Shown piece after piece: positions 1 through 17,949 of a stretch of DNA of 64,000 nt. Position numbers and translations under genes: made by a program. A model generated the notes under the pieces. The model did no database searches. It saw nothing but the letters and a program-made list of their open reading frames with translations, and was not told the DNA's origin. The stretch is from Homarus americanus (lineage: Eukaryota > Arthropoda > Malacostraca > Decapoda > Nephropidae): positions 8,202,642-8,266,641 of the forward strand of contig NW_024732238.1 of assembly GCF_018991925.1 (NCBI RefSeq), in the 5' to 3' direction. Within the stretch, counting starts at the first letter, position 1. Each line of letters opens with the position of its first letter.

Positions 1-37
1 CCATCCTCGTACACGAGGGGCAACCATTATTATTATG

Positions 38-38
<1 letters not shown>

Positions 39-72
<34 letters not shown>
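39..72. repeat. (TG)n microsatellite
   Basis: An uninterrupted TG dinucleotide run lies in JNK intron 7, left of exon 7. Confidence 0.95.
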
Positions 73-73
<1 letters not shown>

Positions 74-153
74 TATTATGGGGTTATGGGTAGTCTTGGG
101 GGTGTGTGTGTGATGTTGGGGGAGGAGGGCTAACGAGAGGCTTCTTAGTGTAC

Positions 154-270
154 AGTGGTCCCCAAAATCCCCACCCTCCCCAAAAAAAATTGGTAAACGC
201 CCGAACAATCGGCAAGTCCGGTCGGATCCCCTTTCCCCTGAAATTGTCTGGACTTTCGAGGGTTTACTGT
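154..270. mobile_element. Possible decayed Tigger-type MITE
   Basis: The stretch begins CAGTGGTCCCC and ends GAGGGTTTACTG, flanked by TA on both sides, which is the layout of the TA-target MITEs elsewhere here. The two ends match each other only weakly, so this is tentative. Confidence 0.3.
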
Positions 271-406
271 ATTTTCTTTTACATACAGGATACAGGAGTC
301 TAGAATAAGAAATAAATGACAGTAATTATAACTGGGAGATGTGTGGGGCATAACAATCTTCAATGGCTGTAAAGTACTATATAAAAATCCAAAGAGATTC
401 AAATCA

Positions 407-2053
<1,647 letters not shown>

Positions 2054-2440
2054 CAGTGATATCTCTGTCAGCCGGAACAATTGGTGCAGAGCACTTCCGG
2101 GAATGAGAGATTTCTGGGTAACGAGATGACTCTCTCAAAGTCAGAAAAATCCCTCATCCCCGGAATTTTCTGGGTACCAGGAAAATTTTCTCGGAAGTTC
2201 CAGAAATTGTGCATTATGTCATTCTCGATCCTGGAAAGAAATCCCCTATCCCCGGGATTTTCTGGGTACCGAGAAAATTTTCTTAAAACTTTCCAGAAAA
2301 TGTGCCCCTCGGAAAATTGTTCCCAAAGCCGGAATTTTCAGGAAAATTCCGACTTTGGGAACAATCTTTTTAGAAAATTTCAATTCCGGCTATCAGAGAA
2401 TTCTAGTTAAGAGGGATTCCAGCTAACGGAGATATTACTG
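2054..2440. mobile_element. Palindrome-rich MITE, about 387 bp
   Basis: The ends CAGTGATATCTCTGTCAGCC and, reversed, CAGTAATATCTCCGTTAGCT form imperfect terminal inverted repeats. Inside, a TTTCTGGGTACC-AAAATTTTCT segment is duplicated. A near-perfect 24-bp palindrome with a 2-nt loop sits at 2316-2365. The open frame across it is a by-product of low stop density. Flanks are not a clean TA duplication. Confidence 0.6.
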
Positions 2441-5671
<3,231 letters not shown>

Positions 5672-5797
5672 TTAAAATTGCAATAATAAGAAAATTAACA
5701 AATTAACAAATATTTTTGGTTTGAATTTTTTATCTGCATTGTTTGATCTGTGAAAACAGTTAAACTTACAATTTGAAAATAACAAAAATAACAAATA

Positions 5798-6495
5798 CAG
5801 TCAACCCTCACTTTACGTGGTTAATTCAACCCACAGGGTACCGCGAAAAGTGAGAAACGCGTAAAGTGAACAACATAACATATGGGATTAATTGAAATAG
5901 AGACCGGGCCGACCCCCAAACTCCACTTTTTGACGACACACAACTATGTTGTAGTAAAAATATTATCTTAACTTTATGATGGTATGCACACACAATTAAT
6001 AATTAAGAGAAATATCAATAATATTAGGTTTTTTAACACTTACATTAGTAGAAAAGCTGGCTGGGCACATGGGGATGGGCGGTTAGTTCCGAGGCAGAGG
6101 GCAGATTATTGGCCCTCACCTGTATCACTATCCACCATAGAGGCTTGCAGGGCCTCTTTGTCAAACCCCTCAAAGTCTATATAAGTCCATATCCTCACTA
6201 TAATTATCACTATCACTGACTTGGGCCGGCTGTGGTGGGTGAAGAACTCGGTAATGTTTTGATGACTGGGCGACCTTGTGCGCACCATGCTCGCGCCGCT
6301 TACACAACATGGCGGATGGCGGGAGAGGGCGGGAGAGATGGCGGGAGGTTTGGATCCAAAAATGGCGTGGCTCGCCAGCCGCTCTCCGCGTAAAGGGGTA
6401 CACGCACCGCAGAATGTGAGCATTCCTGTTTCGGCAGGGTACCGCGTAAACGTGGAAACTCGGAATGTGGGACTGCGTAAAGCGAGGGTTGACTG
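5798..6495. mobile_element. Family B Tigger-derived non-autonomous element
   Basis: TIRs are CAGTCAACCCTCACTTTACG on the left and the same motif reversed on the right. The left half matches the left end of the 2.6 kb Tigger at 44944-47571, including the end of its transposase gene (the coding remnant of the ...EGQ C-terminus). The right half matches that element's other end (Cgcgccgcttac-acaacatggcgg segment). It is therefore an internal-deletion derivative. Flanking TA is kept on the left and reads CA on the right. Confidence 0.85.
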
Positions 6496-6622
6496 CATAC
6501 ATAAAACTATCATATGTAAATATTATTATTGTTAATATTTTTTACTTTTTCTTATTAAATGTTTGCTTACATTATTATGTTTTGTAACCTCATAAAAAAA
6601 AAAAAATATATGTATATATATA

Positions 6623-7640
6623 CAGTTGTACCCCACTTAACGCGGTCAATAGAACCCAGAGGGTCCCGTGTTAAGTGAAATCCGCGTTAAGTGAACAACA
6701 GAACATATGGGATTAATTCCAATAGAAACCAGCCCGACCCCCAAACTCCACTTTTTGAAGACACATAACTATGTTGTAGTAAAAATAACATCTTAATTTT
6801 ATGATGGTACATGCACACAATTAATACTTAAGAGAAATAGAGAAATACAGTCGCCAAGTTAATGTCCATTCAAATAATGGACTCAACTCCCTCCCCCTCT
6901 TCTCACACTACACTGCTGGCTCTTCCCTCTCTGAGAAATTTTTTGGGGAAAACCACTAAATTTTAATAAATAATACCTCAAACTAAAGTTAGGATAATAC
7001 ATTTGACATTGCTGGATTCCTTGTAAGACCAGGAATATTTTGAATATAAATGTCATATATTTTGCACAAAAGATAACATATTTACTAGAGAAAACATTTT
7101 ATCTAAAATTTGTATGTCTAATGCAAAATATATGATGTTTATATTCAAAATGATCACCAAATTATAAGAATTCCAGCAATGTAAATTATATTCTGGCCGG
7201 GTAATTTGTATGAATTTTATGAGCTAAAACAAATATCTTCAGTTAATAAAAAAAAAATATTCTTCAGGACACTATCTGTCAATCAAAGTACCCCACCTTG
7301 CCTCCCCCCTCTTCCAACCGCGCGGTCAGTCCCAACCCTCCCCCCCACCCCCCACCAAGAGAAAGAGTGGGTGAAAAAAATAAATTTTAACATTTTGTAT
7401 TAAATAATACCTCAGATTAAAGTTAGGATAATATAATTGACATTGCTGGATTCCTTGTAAGACCAGTAATATTTTGAATATAAATGTCATATATTTTGCA
7501 CAAAAGATAACATATTTACTAGAGAAAACATTTTATCTAAAATTTGTATGTCTAATGCAAAATATATGATGTTTATATTCAAAATGATCATCAAATTATA
7601 AGAATTCCAGCAATGTAAATTATATTCTAATTTAAAATTG
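6623..7640. mobile_element. Family D element, truncated (one TIR only), two hairpin units
   Basis: Starts with CAGTTGTACCCCACTTAACG after (TA)n and carries the subterminal block seen in family D copies at 8599 and 38032, in the opposite orientation. Two copies of the hairpin unit follow (about 6955-7235 and 7395-7640). No matching right TIR is found before the next element, so that end is lost. Confidence 0.65.
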
Positions 7641-7953
7641 GCCTACCTAATTTAGCAATTAATTAATTATAATCAGGCCTGGCGATTATTTACAAATACA
7701 GTGGTCCCTCGGTTAATGAACGGTTTGATTAACGAAAATTCGGTTAACGAATTAGTTCTCATAAGGATCTTCAATTCGGTTAAAGAACAAAACTTCGATT
7801 AACGAAATCCTTATGACAAACAAGTTTTGTTGTGAGCATCAGCTGATCGGCTAGTCCGCCAATACAGTAATCTATTTTATGTTTGCATTCGTTTCCAGTG
7901 GAGAAAATATCAAGAAGGTTGTGTTCTTGAATATTTTTGCATTTTCTATATTA

Positions 7954-8262
7954 AAATTATTGGGTCTAGGACAACTGGCCGCAGCCCAACTGGCCGCGGG
8001 AAACTCGCCATGGCCGACTGGCCGCCATATGGAACTTTTTGTTGACAAAATTGATGAAAGTGTGATAAAAAAAGAGGATTAAAATTTCTTTATGAAGTAC
8101 CTAACCTAACCTAACCTAACCTAACCTGCCTTGAGAGCGCAAAATTAGGCGTTTGCAGTTTACCCCCAGTCCGCGGCGGCCAGTCGGCCGCGGCGAGTTT
8201 CCCGCGGCCAGTTGGGCTGTGGCCAGATGGCGGCGGCCAGTTGTCCCATTCCCAAAATTATT
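7954..8262. mobile_element. GC-rich foldback element with telomere-like repeats in the loop
   Basis: Two arms of about 75-80 bp are inverted copies of each other: AAATTATTGGG, GGACAACTGGCCGCAGCCCA and GGGAAACTCGCC on the left recur reversed on the right. Between them lie about 150 bp, including five CTAAC units (8099-8127) equivalent to TTAGG. It is much more GC-rich than its surroundings. No coding potential is visible. Confidence 0.6.
8099..8127. repeat. Interstitial (CCTAA)n, arthropod telomere-type motif
   Basis: Five consecutive CTAAC units equal (TTAGG)n on the other strand. The run is short and interstitial. Confidence 0.8.
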
Positions 8263-8598
8263 GGTCATTCTAAAATTCAGCCATCCAAGCTCTTCTCTAT
8301 AAAAAGTTTTTCAACTATTATTTTTGGCTCGATATATGTAACTTTATTCATTTATTGAAACTCATTTACATGCACACACTGTCCTAAGGGTAAAGCTGAA
8401 CTGTACATGTAATCAAAATAATGTGCAAAATTATTACTAAAATTTTTGTCTCGTGCAAACTATAGCATGTTTACATTCAAATTTATCACTATCTTATAAG
8501 AATTCCAGCAATGTAAATTATATTCTCCCATGTCACTTCTATGATATTTTATAAGCAAAAAACAAAACCTCTACCTAAAGGACCTAAATAAACAAATA

Positions 8599-10210
8599 CA
8601 GTATTACCCCGCTTAACGCGCTTTCACTTAACGCGTTTTCGCATATACGCGGTGCCTTGCCAAAGCTGAACTTTCACTTAACGCGGCATTTTTCATCATA
8701 TACACGGTGAGTGTCCGGCTCGAGAGCTATTTTTAGATTCGCACCACCCCCCACCCGCCACCCTGCCTGACTGCCTGTTTTAGCTCATAAAATTCATACA
8801 AATTACCCAGCCAGAATATAATTTACATTGCTGGAATTCTTATAATTTGGTGATCATTTTGAATATAAACAACATATATTTTGCATTAAACATACAATTT
8901 TTAGATAAAAATTGTTCTCTAGGTAATTATGTTATCTTTTGTCCAAAATATATGACATTTATATTCAAAATATTCCTGGTCTTACAAGGAATCCAGCAAT
9001 GTCAATTATATTATCCTAACTTTAGTTTGAGGTATTATTTATTAAAATTTAGTGGTTATCCCACACATCTCCTTGGGACGGTGGTGGTGGGGGGTGGGGG
9101 GGAGGGAGGGACCGACCGACCGACCATCTGTTACCCTGTGAAGAATTATTTTTTTTTTTATTAACTGAAGATATTTGTTTTAGCTCATAAAATTCATACA
9201 AATTACCCGGTCAGAATATAATTTACATTGCTGGAATTCTTATAATTTGGTGATCATTTTGAATATAAACAACATATATTTTGCATTAAACATACAATTT
9301 TTAGATAAAAATTGTTCTCTAGGTAATTATGTTATCTTTTGTCCAAAATATATGACATTTATATTCAAAATATTCCTGGTCTTACAAGGAATCCAGCAAT
9401 GTCAATTATATTATCCTAACTTTAATCTGAGGTATTATTTAATACTAAATGTTAAAAACTCTTGAATGGAGGATTGGTGGGGGGTGGGGGGAGGGTTGGG
9501 ACTGACCACGCGGTTGGAAGAGGGGGGGAAGGCAAGGTGGGGTACTTTGATTGACAGATAGTGTCGAAGAATATTTTTTTTTTTTTATTAACTGAAGATA
9601 TTTGTTTTAGCTCATAAAATTCATACAAATTATCCGGCCAGAATATAATTTACATTGCTGGAATTCTTACAATTTGCTGATCATTTTGAATATAAACATC
9701 ATAGATTTTGCATTAGACATACAAATTTTAGATGTAAAGTTTATTCTGAGTAAATATGTTATCTTTTGTGAAAAATATATGACATTTATATTCAAAATAT
9801 TCCTGGTCTTACAAGGAATCCAGCAATGTCAATTATATTATCCTAACTTTAGTTTGAGGAATTATTTATTACTATACCTGGTTTTCCCCCAAAAATTTCT
9901 CAGAGGGAAGAGCCAGTGAGTGTAGTGTGAGAAGAGGGGGAGGGAGTTGAGTCCATTATTTGAATGGACATTAACTTGGCGACTGTATTTCTCTATTTCT
10001 CTTAAGTATTAATTGTGTGCATGTACCATCATAAAATTAAGATGTTATTTTTACTACAACATAGATATTTGTCGTCAAAAAGTGGAGTTTGGGGGTCGGG
10101 CTGGGTTCTATTGGAATTAATCCCATATGTTCTGTTATTCACTTAATGCGGTTTTCACTTAACGCGGGACCCTCTGGGTTCAATTGACCGCGTTAAGTGG
10201 GGTACAACTG
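8599..10210. mobile_element. Family D non-autonomous element with three hairpin units
   Basis: TIRs are CAGTATTACCCCGCTTAACG and (reversed) CAGTTGTACCCCACTTAACG, with TA at 8597-8598 and 10211-10212. Three direct copies of the hairpin unit lie at about 8785-9060, 9180-9450 and 9610-9885, separated by G-rich spacers. The right subterminal block (acatatgggattaatycca) is shared with families B and C. Open frames inside repeat the same spurious peptide and are not genes. Confidence 0.75.
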
Positions 10211-10212
10211 TA

Positions 10213-10839
10213 CAGTAATACCCCGCTTTACGCGGTTTCACTTTCCGCGATTTCGCATTTACGCGGTACCTCGCCAGAACCAGACTTTCACTTTACGCGG
10301 TGCATCTACTCATATACGCGGGAAGTGGCGCGGGCAGGATGCGCACAAGGTCGCCCAGTCATCAAAACATTACCGAGTTCTTCACCCGCCACCCACCACA
10401 GCCGGCCCAAGTCAGTGATAGTGAGGATATGGACTTATAAGGACTTTGAGGGGTTTAACAAAGAGGCCCTGCAAGCCGATGTGGTGGATAGTGATACAAT
10501 TGATACAAGTGATACAGGTGAGGGCCAATAATCTGCCCTCTGCCTCGGAACCAACCCCCCATCCCCGTGTGCCCAGCCATCTTTTCTACTAATGTAAGTG
10601 TTATAAAAACTAATATTATTGATATTTCTCTTAATTATTAATTGTGTGTGCATACCATCATAAAATTAAGATGTAATTTTTACTACAACGTAGGTATTGT
10701 ATCTGAAAAAGTGGAGTTTGGGGGTCGGGCCAGTCTCTATTGGAATTAATCCCACATGTTCTGTTGTTCACTTTATGCGGTTTTCACTTTCCGCGGTACC
10801 CCATGGGTTCAATTGACCGCGTAAATCGGGGTACTACTG
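10213..10839. mobile_element. Family C non-autonomous element with transposase C-terminal remnant
   Basis: TIRs are CAGTAATACCCCGCTTTACG and (reversed) CAGTAGTACCCCGATTTACG. It abuts the preceding family D element and shares its TA. The plus strand holds a decayed copy of the Tigger transposase C-terminus ([24 protein letters not shown], then a DSDTID-rich tail ending GEGQ), matching the end of the gene at 45286-47231. Confidence 0.8.
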
Positions 10840-12298
10840 TAAATACTTCACTAGACGTTTGGCGCTAACTGTCAAACATGTCACTGTCACCTCCCCTTCC
10901 TCCCGCCCTCACCCACCCCCCCTCCCAGCAAGGGTTTGGTGGTTATACAGTGGGCTTTAAGTTTTTATCTTATATAATATCACAGACTAAAGTTAGAATA
11001 TAATTTGCATTGCTGGAATCTTTGCAAGACAGTGAATAATTTGAATATAAATGTCATATATTTTGCAGAGGAGATAAAAATTTTAGTACATTAGTTTAGT
11101 ACATTTTAGTGATGTAAAGTTTTTCAACTGCATTTTTGGGTTGATTTACATAAATTTCTTCATTTATTTTTATTCATTTACATGCACACACCATACTAAA
11201 AGAAACATAAAGGAAATAAATGACTTAAGTACAAACCTGTACTGTATATGTACTAAATGATTACGTACTAAAATTTTTATGTCTAGTGCAAATTATAGCT
11301 TGTTTATATTCAAATTAATCACTATCTTACAGGAATCCCAGCAATGTAAATTATATTCTCCCCGGTCATTTCAGTGCCATTTTATAATAGAAAAGCTTAG
11401 TCACTCTTAAGGACTGATATATAAACACATTAGACCTTCAGCACCAACTGTCAAACATATCACCTCACCTCCCGTTCCCTCCCCTCCCACGCTCCCTCCC
11501 TCCCTCTCCCCCCATCTGCCCAGCCAGGGTTTTAGGCTTACAGTTTTTATCTTATATAATATCTCAGACTAAAGTTAGAATATAATTTGCATTGCTGGAA
11601 TCCTTGCAAGACAGCGAATAATTTGAATATAAATGTCATATATTTCGCACAACAGATAAAAATTAATCACCTGTATCACATTACAGTAGTGATTTAAAAG
11701 TAAGAGTGTGTATGTATGTGTATATATTGTGATTTAGGGGTGATTTAGGGGAATTTTAGGAGTGTTTCTGACTTTATGCATTTTTGGCTTTACTTTGTAT
11801 GTACTTTTATGTGAGCTGGAACCAATTACCCAATATCCCATTGAAATAATGGATTCGGTTAAGGAAATTTTTGGTTAACGAATGACTCTGTGGAACGAAT
11901 TGTGTTTGTTAAACGAGGGACCACTGTATTTATTTATCAATCAATTTTGATAATTTATGGAGCCTACTTTGCAAACATCATCAATAAAATAAATAGCAAC
12001 AATTTAACAGACTAACATATCCATAGATAGATACTGTAACTTACTAGAAGTTATCGGTATAGGCTTTAGGATGAGTATTGGTATTGGAACACCTCTAATA
12101 AGGACCCTCCTGGAAATAAGCTTCTCATGGCTTTGTTGGCTATTTTTAGTCAAATTGCCTTACTGTTAATATTGTTGTACTGTACAGCATTGAAAATTGT
12201 ATACCTTCACAGTCTAAGTACACTGTTCAGGGGGTCCCTGAGTTCTGTTCCTACAGACGTTCTTAAGTCAGAAATGTATGTACGTCAGAACACATATC

Positions 12299-13132
12299 CT
12301 AATTCCTTTTATACATCTCGAATAACTTAATTAAAGAGAAAAGAAGAAACTGAATGACAAAATACAGTAAAGGAAAGTAAAAATCAATGTTTAACATTAC
12401 AGTACATTGAAACCTGGAGTTGGCTAATCTTCCACTACATATCACTAACAATCTTTCCATTTCACTTAACAATCCACTTCTTTGTTTTGTTCTCACAATT
12501 GAGTGCATTGGTGTAGATCCTTTTACATGTTCAAAAAAATTGTGTTTGTCTTTCAAAATTGTTCCAACCATTGAACGACTGAAACCCAACTCTTTACTGA
12601 TAAGTGAAAGTGTTTTGCCTTTTTCAGAATGTTTAATTACATCAACTTTTACTTCCATTGTAATTGTTTTCCTTTTCTTGGATGCACTACTATCACTTGC
12701 ATCAGGTTTGCATTTGGGAGCCATGATGAGGGCACAAAAATAGGGTTAATAAGAAAAAAACAACAGTGTTGATTTAAAGACAATAATCTTGAATTACACC
12801 TAGTGAACTTAAAATTTTATTGGTGAAATTACTGCATCAAGCATGGGTCCCCTGGCAGGTGATTTCTCCTCCATACCCACTTCCTTCTCTTTTCCCTTCT
12901 CCTCCACCCCCCACTTCTAATCCCCATCATCATCATCAACCAGGAACCTTCTACATACACACCTCAAAGTAAGTGTACTTCACTGCATTTTTTTTTTACT
13001 TTGTATGTACTTTTCGGTGAACTGGAACCAATTACCCAATATCCCATTGAAACAATGGATTCGGTTAACGAAATTTTCGGTTAACGAACAATCTTCTGGA
13101 ACGAATTGTGTTCGTTAACCGAGGGACCACTG
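12299..13132 (-). pseudogene. Tigger/pogo transposase N-terminal fragment with its 5' TIR (family A)
   Basis: On the minus strand a Met at 12724 starts MAPKCKPDASDSSASKKRK, followed by a psq/CENP-B-type helix-turn-helix (VDVIKHSEKGKTLSLISKEL, then SRSMVGTILKDK) and the RQRSGLLSEMERLL-like linker. This is the DNA-binding N-terminus of a Tigger transposase; the DDE catalytic part is missing. The element's terminal repeat lies upstream, ending at 13132 (GTTAACCGAGGGACCACTG). It looks like a 3'-truncated relative of the master that made the family A MITEs: the 12790-12960 block recurs in them. Confidence 0.8.
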
Positions 13133-13198
13133 CATGTAGATGTCTGACTCCTGTGCACTAAAGTGTTTACTCTGAGTGAAAAGAGCTGTAATAATATA

Positions 13199-13948
13199 CA
13201 GTAATACCCCGATTTACACGGTCAATTGAACCCACGGGGTATCGTGGAAAGTGAAAACCACGTAAAGTGAACAACAGAACATATGGGATTAATTCCAATA
13301 GAGACTGGCCCGACCCCCAAACTCCACTTTTTCCGACACAATACCCATGTTGTAGTAAAAATAACATCTTAATTTTATGATGGTATGCATACACAATTAA
13401 TATTTAAGAGAAATACAGTCGCCAGGTTAATGTCCATTCAAATAATGGACTCAACTCCCTCCCCCCCCTCTCTTCCCAAGCTCGCTGGCTCCTCCCTCTC
13501 TAAGAAATGTTTGGGTGAAAACACTAGATTTTAAGGGATAGTAATAAATAATACCTCAGGCTAAAGTTAGGATAATATAATTGACATTTCTGGATTCCTT
13601 GCAGGTCAAGGAATATTTTGAATGTAAACTTTATATATTTTGCACAAAAGATAAAATATTTGCATTGTGTAAACCAAATTATTACATTAGATCTAAAATT
13701 TGTATGTCTAATGCAAAATCCATGATGTTTATATTCAAAATGATCATTATACCTTGTAAGAATTCCAGCAATGCAAATTATATTCTGGCCGGGTAATTTG
13801 TATGAATTTTATGAGCTAAATAAAAAAATTATACTTCACCCGCGTATATGAGTAGATGCACCGCGTAAAATGAAATTCCGGTTCTGGCGAGGTACCACGT
13901 AAATGTAGAATCGAGTAAAGCGAAACCGCGTAAATCGGGGTATTACTG
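13199..13948. mobile_element. Family C element with one hairpin unit
   Basis: TIRs are CAGTAATACCCCGATTTACA and (reversed) CAGTAATACCCCGATTTACG, with TA on both sides. The body has the family D-type block and a single hairpin unit (about 13550-13815). Confidence 0.75.
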
Positions 13949-13996
13949 TATCTAGTTTAACAACATTTACCTCACACATGCTCATCTTTAAGTATA

Positions 13997-14830
13997 CAGT
14001 GGTCCCTCAGTTAACGAACACAATTCGTTCCAGAAGGTCGTTCGTTAACCGAAAATTTCGTTAACCGAAACCATTGTTTCAATGGGATTTTGGGTAATAG
14101 GTTCCAGCTCACCGAAAATTAAATACAAACTAAAAATAAATGCAGTAAAGTACACTTACTTTGAGGTGTGCATGTAGAAGGCTCCTGGTGATGATGATGA
14201 TGATGGGAATTAGAATAGGGGTGGAGGAGAAGGGAGAAGAGAAGGCATTGGGGTGGAAGAGAAGTCACCCCATGCCGCCATTTCACCCATAAAATTTTAG
14301 TTCACTTGGTGTAATTCAAGATTATATTCTTTAAATCAACACTGCACTGCATTATATATTGTCAATATGTAAAATAAACTTCAAAATGACCAATAATTTG
14401 ACTGGAAACACAGAAAAAAAGCATTTATGTTGAAGAGTCTCAAACAAGATGTTCCTTCCTCTGAGCTAGTAAACAAACTGACACCTAGCTTGGTGTTGAG
14501 TGGCTGTTTGGCACGCAAAAAACTAGTTTCCTGTACTTCAATTACGTACAATAATTGTTAAAATGACTAAAAAATTTAATTTAAAACTTTTAAAATTATT
14601 GAATAGTACAACCTTCTTGATATTTACTAAAATGGTAACGAATTTAAGCCCTAGAACCGATTACTGTATTGGCAGACTAATACTACAGCTGGTGAGCAGC
14701 CAAGTGCAAGCGAAAACATGTTTGGAAAAATTCATGAGGAATTCGTTAACCGAAGTGAAGAATCTTATAGAAGGTAATTCATTAACTGAAATTTCGTTAA
14801 TCGAGGCGTTCATTAACCGATGGATCACTG
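13997..14830. mobile_element. Family A non-autonomous element, complete
   Basis: TIRs are CAGTGGTCCCTCAGTTAACG and (reversed) CAGTGATCCATCGGTTAATG, with TA flanks. The body shares the GATGATGATG-rich block and the AATTACGTACAATAATTG-like block with the copies at 40986 and 43927. Length about 0.83 kb. Open frames are not coding. Confidence 0.8.
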
Positions 14831-15889
<1,059 letters not shown>

Positions 15890-16115
15890 GGGGTAGATGC
15901 AGGAATATCAAAATGGGGGGAACCAAGAAGTTGTGGGTGGGGTAACATGGAGCACACAATGAGCCCACCCAGCTGGGAGGAGGCTGTAAGCCCCCCACAG
16001 AAATTTTTTTTAAATCTGGCCAATATCAAGAGCATTTTGAGGCCATGTGCACTTGATATTAGGCAATATTCTGAGGTCAGTAGTAATTACTTTTTACTAT
16101 ACAAAAATGCCTGAG
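15890..16115. repeat. Unclassified dispersed repeat, copy 1 (inverse copy at 50.2 kb)
   Basis: The block running from a GGGGTAGATGCAGGAATATC-like start to GGTCAGTAGTAATTACT recurs in reverse complement at about 50195-50400. No TIR, poly(A) or coding capacity was seen. Confidence 0.7.
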
Positions 16116-16288
16116 TACAATACTGCATTAAAGAAAAAGTATTGGGGTTTTCTGATAAAAGAGGGGGTCAAGACCCCCTAAGACCCCCATGGAATAGCAC
16201 CCTGTCACGTAAGACACTAGCTGGAAATATTGCATCAAGATAATTCTGTTTTTATTAGATCTAAGAGCTTATGACAAAGTCTTTTACA

Positions 16289-16410
16289 GTGAAACCCCCA
16301 CACTGTATATCAGACTTCTCTCCATATAATCCATTAACTGGAGGGTTTCACATCAATGGAACCTCAATATAATCGACTTTCTTCTCCATATAATCCATTA
16401 CATAGAGATA
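16289..16410. repeat. Short inverted/direct repeats resembling a TIR remnant
   Basis: GTGAAACCC and GGGTTTCAC bracket a 63-bp stretch (about 16289-16351), and CTCCATATAATCCATTA occurs twice within about 60 bp. This looks like a decayed Tigger-type terminus, but no second end was found. Confidence 0.3.
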
Positions 16411-17949
16411 TCACTTGAACATTTTTTTTTTCAAGAATCTTTGGAATCATTGTTGTCCAATTTGAGATATATCCAATATTAAATGAAGAATTTTTTTTAA
16501 GTTTGCCAACTGCGGTCTTTATTCCAAATGGTTTATCTGTTTTTACCAAAAACGTAAATCCTGTTTCCAGTTCCTAAACTGAAACACTATCAACAAGGTC
16601 CTTTTGGTCAATAACTTCAATGGTTAATCTTCATACAGGAGCTAACCCTTCTATGGGCCATTTCTCCCAAGATAATAAAACTTGTCACATTAACACACTC
16701 ATCTACCTCCATATAAAAGTACTACCACTCAGTATATTGATGGATTAAGTTCCTGAAAAACCAGTTGTTAAGTGAATTTTCGTATATCGAATAGAATAAA
16801 AAAGAAAACCCCCAAAACATGAAATCAGTTTACGACGAGAAAAAACCTACCTAATTCAATATACAAGTAAATAGTATGCAAATAGTGTAATTTATTACCT
16901 AACATATTAATAAAATACTACTGTATCTTGATGAAAATATGCAGCTAAAACCATTAAGGAAAAGCTAAATTAAAGCTTAACACAGTCGCCATTTGCACTG
17001 ACGATGGTTGCGTCACTCGTGGCTGTCCTCAAGCCTTGCCATAGCAACCCAGCCTGGCTGGGGACACGTCTCCCTCTCGACCTTTAGCAATACTCCCCCT
17101 AACACACACACAAATAAATGTTTATTCCCTTTATGTTTTGACATGATGATACCTTTTGTTTACTTTTTTTTTTTTGCAAAATATGTACAGTGAATCTCTT
17201 TGTAATTAATTTTTTCTGCCAACCTACATCACATATGAATTTCCCTACCAGCCATAAAATATGCACTCAGCTTGTTAGATCCTAAGTTATCACTGGAGAA
17301 ATATGAAGACATGACCCAAACCCAACAACATCCCCTTAAAATTTGCCTAGTTTATGGAGTGTGAGAGTAACTAACTCAATTCTCAGCAAGAACAGAGTAC
17401 TGGGTTTTCTCCTAGTACACTAAACCATGCACATTCCCCAATGAAATAGGTACACTATTAATTAGCTCTGCCAATTTTCCAAAAGCTGCGCTATCCACGA
17501 CAGAAATTATTGGCATAAAATATATTTTCAATATTTTTTAAATATCTATAAATAAAAAGAACATTAAAATCACCAACAGTGTGCCATACAACTTCAAAGG
17601 CAATGAAAAAAGTACAGTACAGTACATATAGGCCTAAAGTATAGGGCAAATGCACAATAACTTGTTCTATCAGACCCAGACATTTGATGCAGTGATGGGC
17701 AACCTAGGCTAGTGATTGGGTATATGAGTGGGCATCCTTCATCACTGTCAACCCCATGACTGGGCATCCTTCATCTCAGTGGGTCATAAGACTGAAATTG
17801 GGCATGTACACATCCCATGACCTAAGAATAAGCTTAACTACACTTAATACGGGCTAATGACCTACTTGACCTACTTGTAAAAAACTGATCACATGAACGA
17901 ACAATTTTCTAAATTGAAAAGTTAAATTCGAAGATACTAACACCTACTG
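16411..17949. other. JNK intron 4; possible decayed transposon, no gene
   Basis: At 16740-16800 the text GTTAAGTGAATTTTCGTATA resembles subterminal DNA of Tigger elements. The minus-strand frame at 16364-16549 has no recognised domain. Otherwise unassigned AT-rich sequence. Confidence 0.35.

Larger units (their letters stand above)
7699..11926. mobile_element. Family A Tigger-type element containing nested insertions
   Basis: TIRs are CAGTGGTCCCTCGGTTAATG and (reversed) CAGTGGTCCCTCGTTTAACA, with TA duplications at 7697-7698 and 11927-11928. Its right arm holds the GAGCTGGAACCAATTACCC block common to family A copies. A GC-rich foldback element (7954-8262), a family D element (8599-10210) and a family C element (10213-10839) lie inside. 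A tandem duplication (about 10860-11060 and 11425-11650) with degenerate hairpin arms fills much of the right part. Confidence 0.75.

Noticed and set aside
6106..6535. Overlapping frames of 85-135 codons on both strands near 6.1-6.5 kb
   Set aside because: They lie in a family B transposon derivative. The only real coding signal is the decayed transposase C-terminus.
8099..8127. True telomere or chromosome end
   Set aside because: Only five TTAGG-type units, embedded between foldback arms in an intron.
8847..9919. Repeated frames with a similar ILNIN...FKIFLVLQGIQQC peptide
   Set aside because: They recur because the same non-coding hairpin unit recurs. They have no domain and no consistent start or stop.
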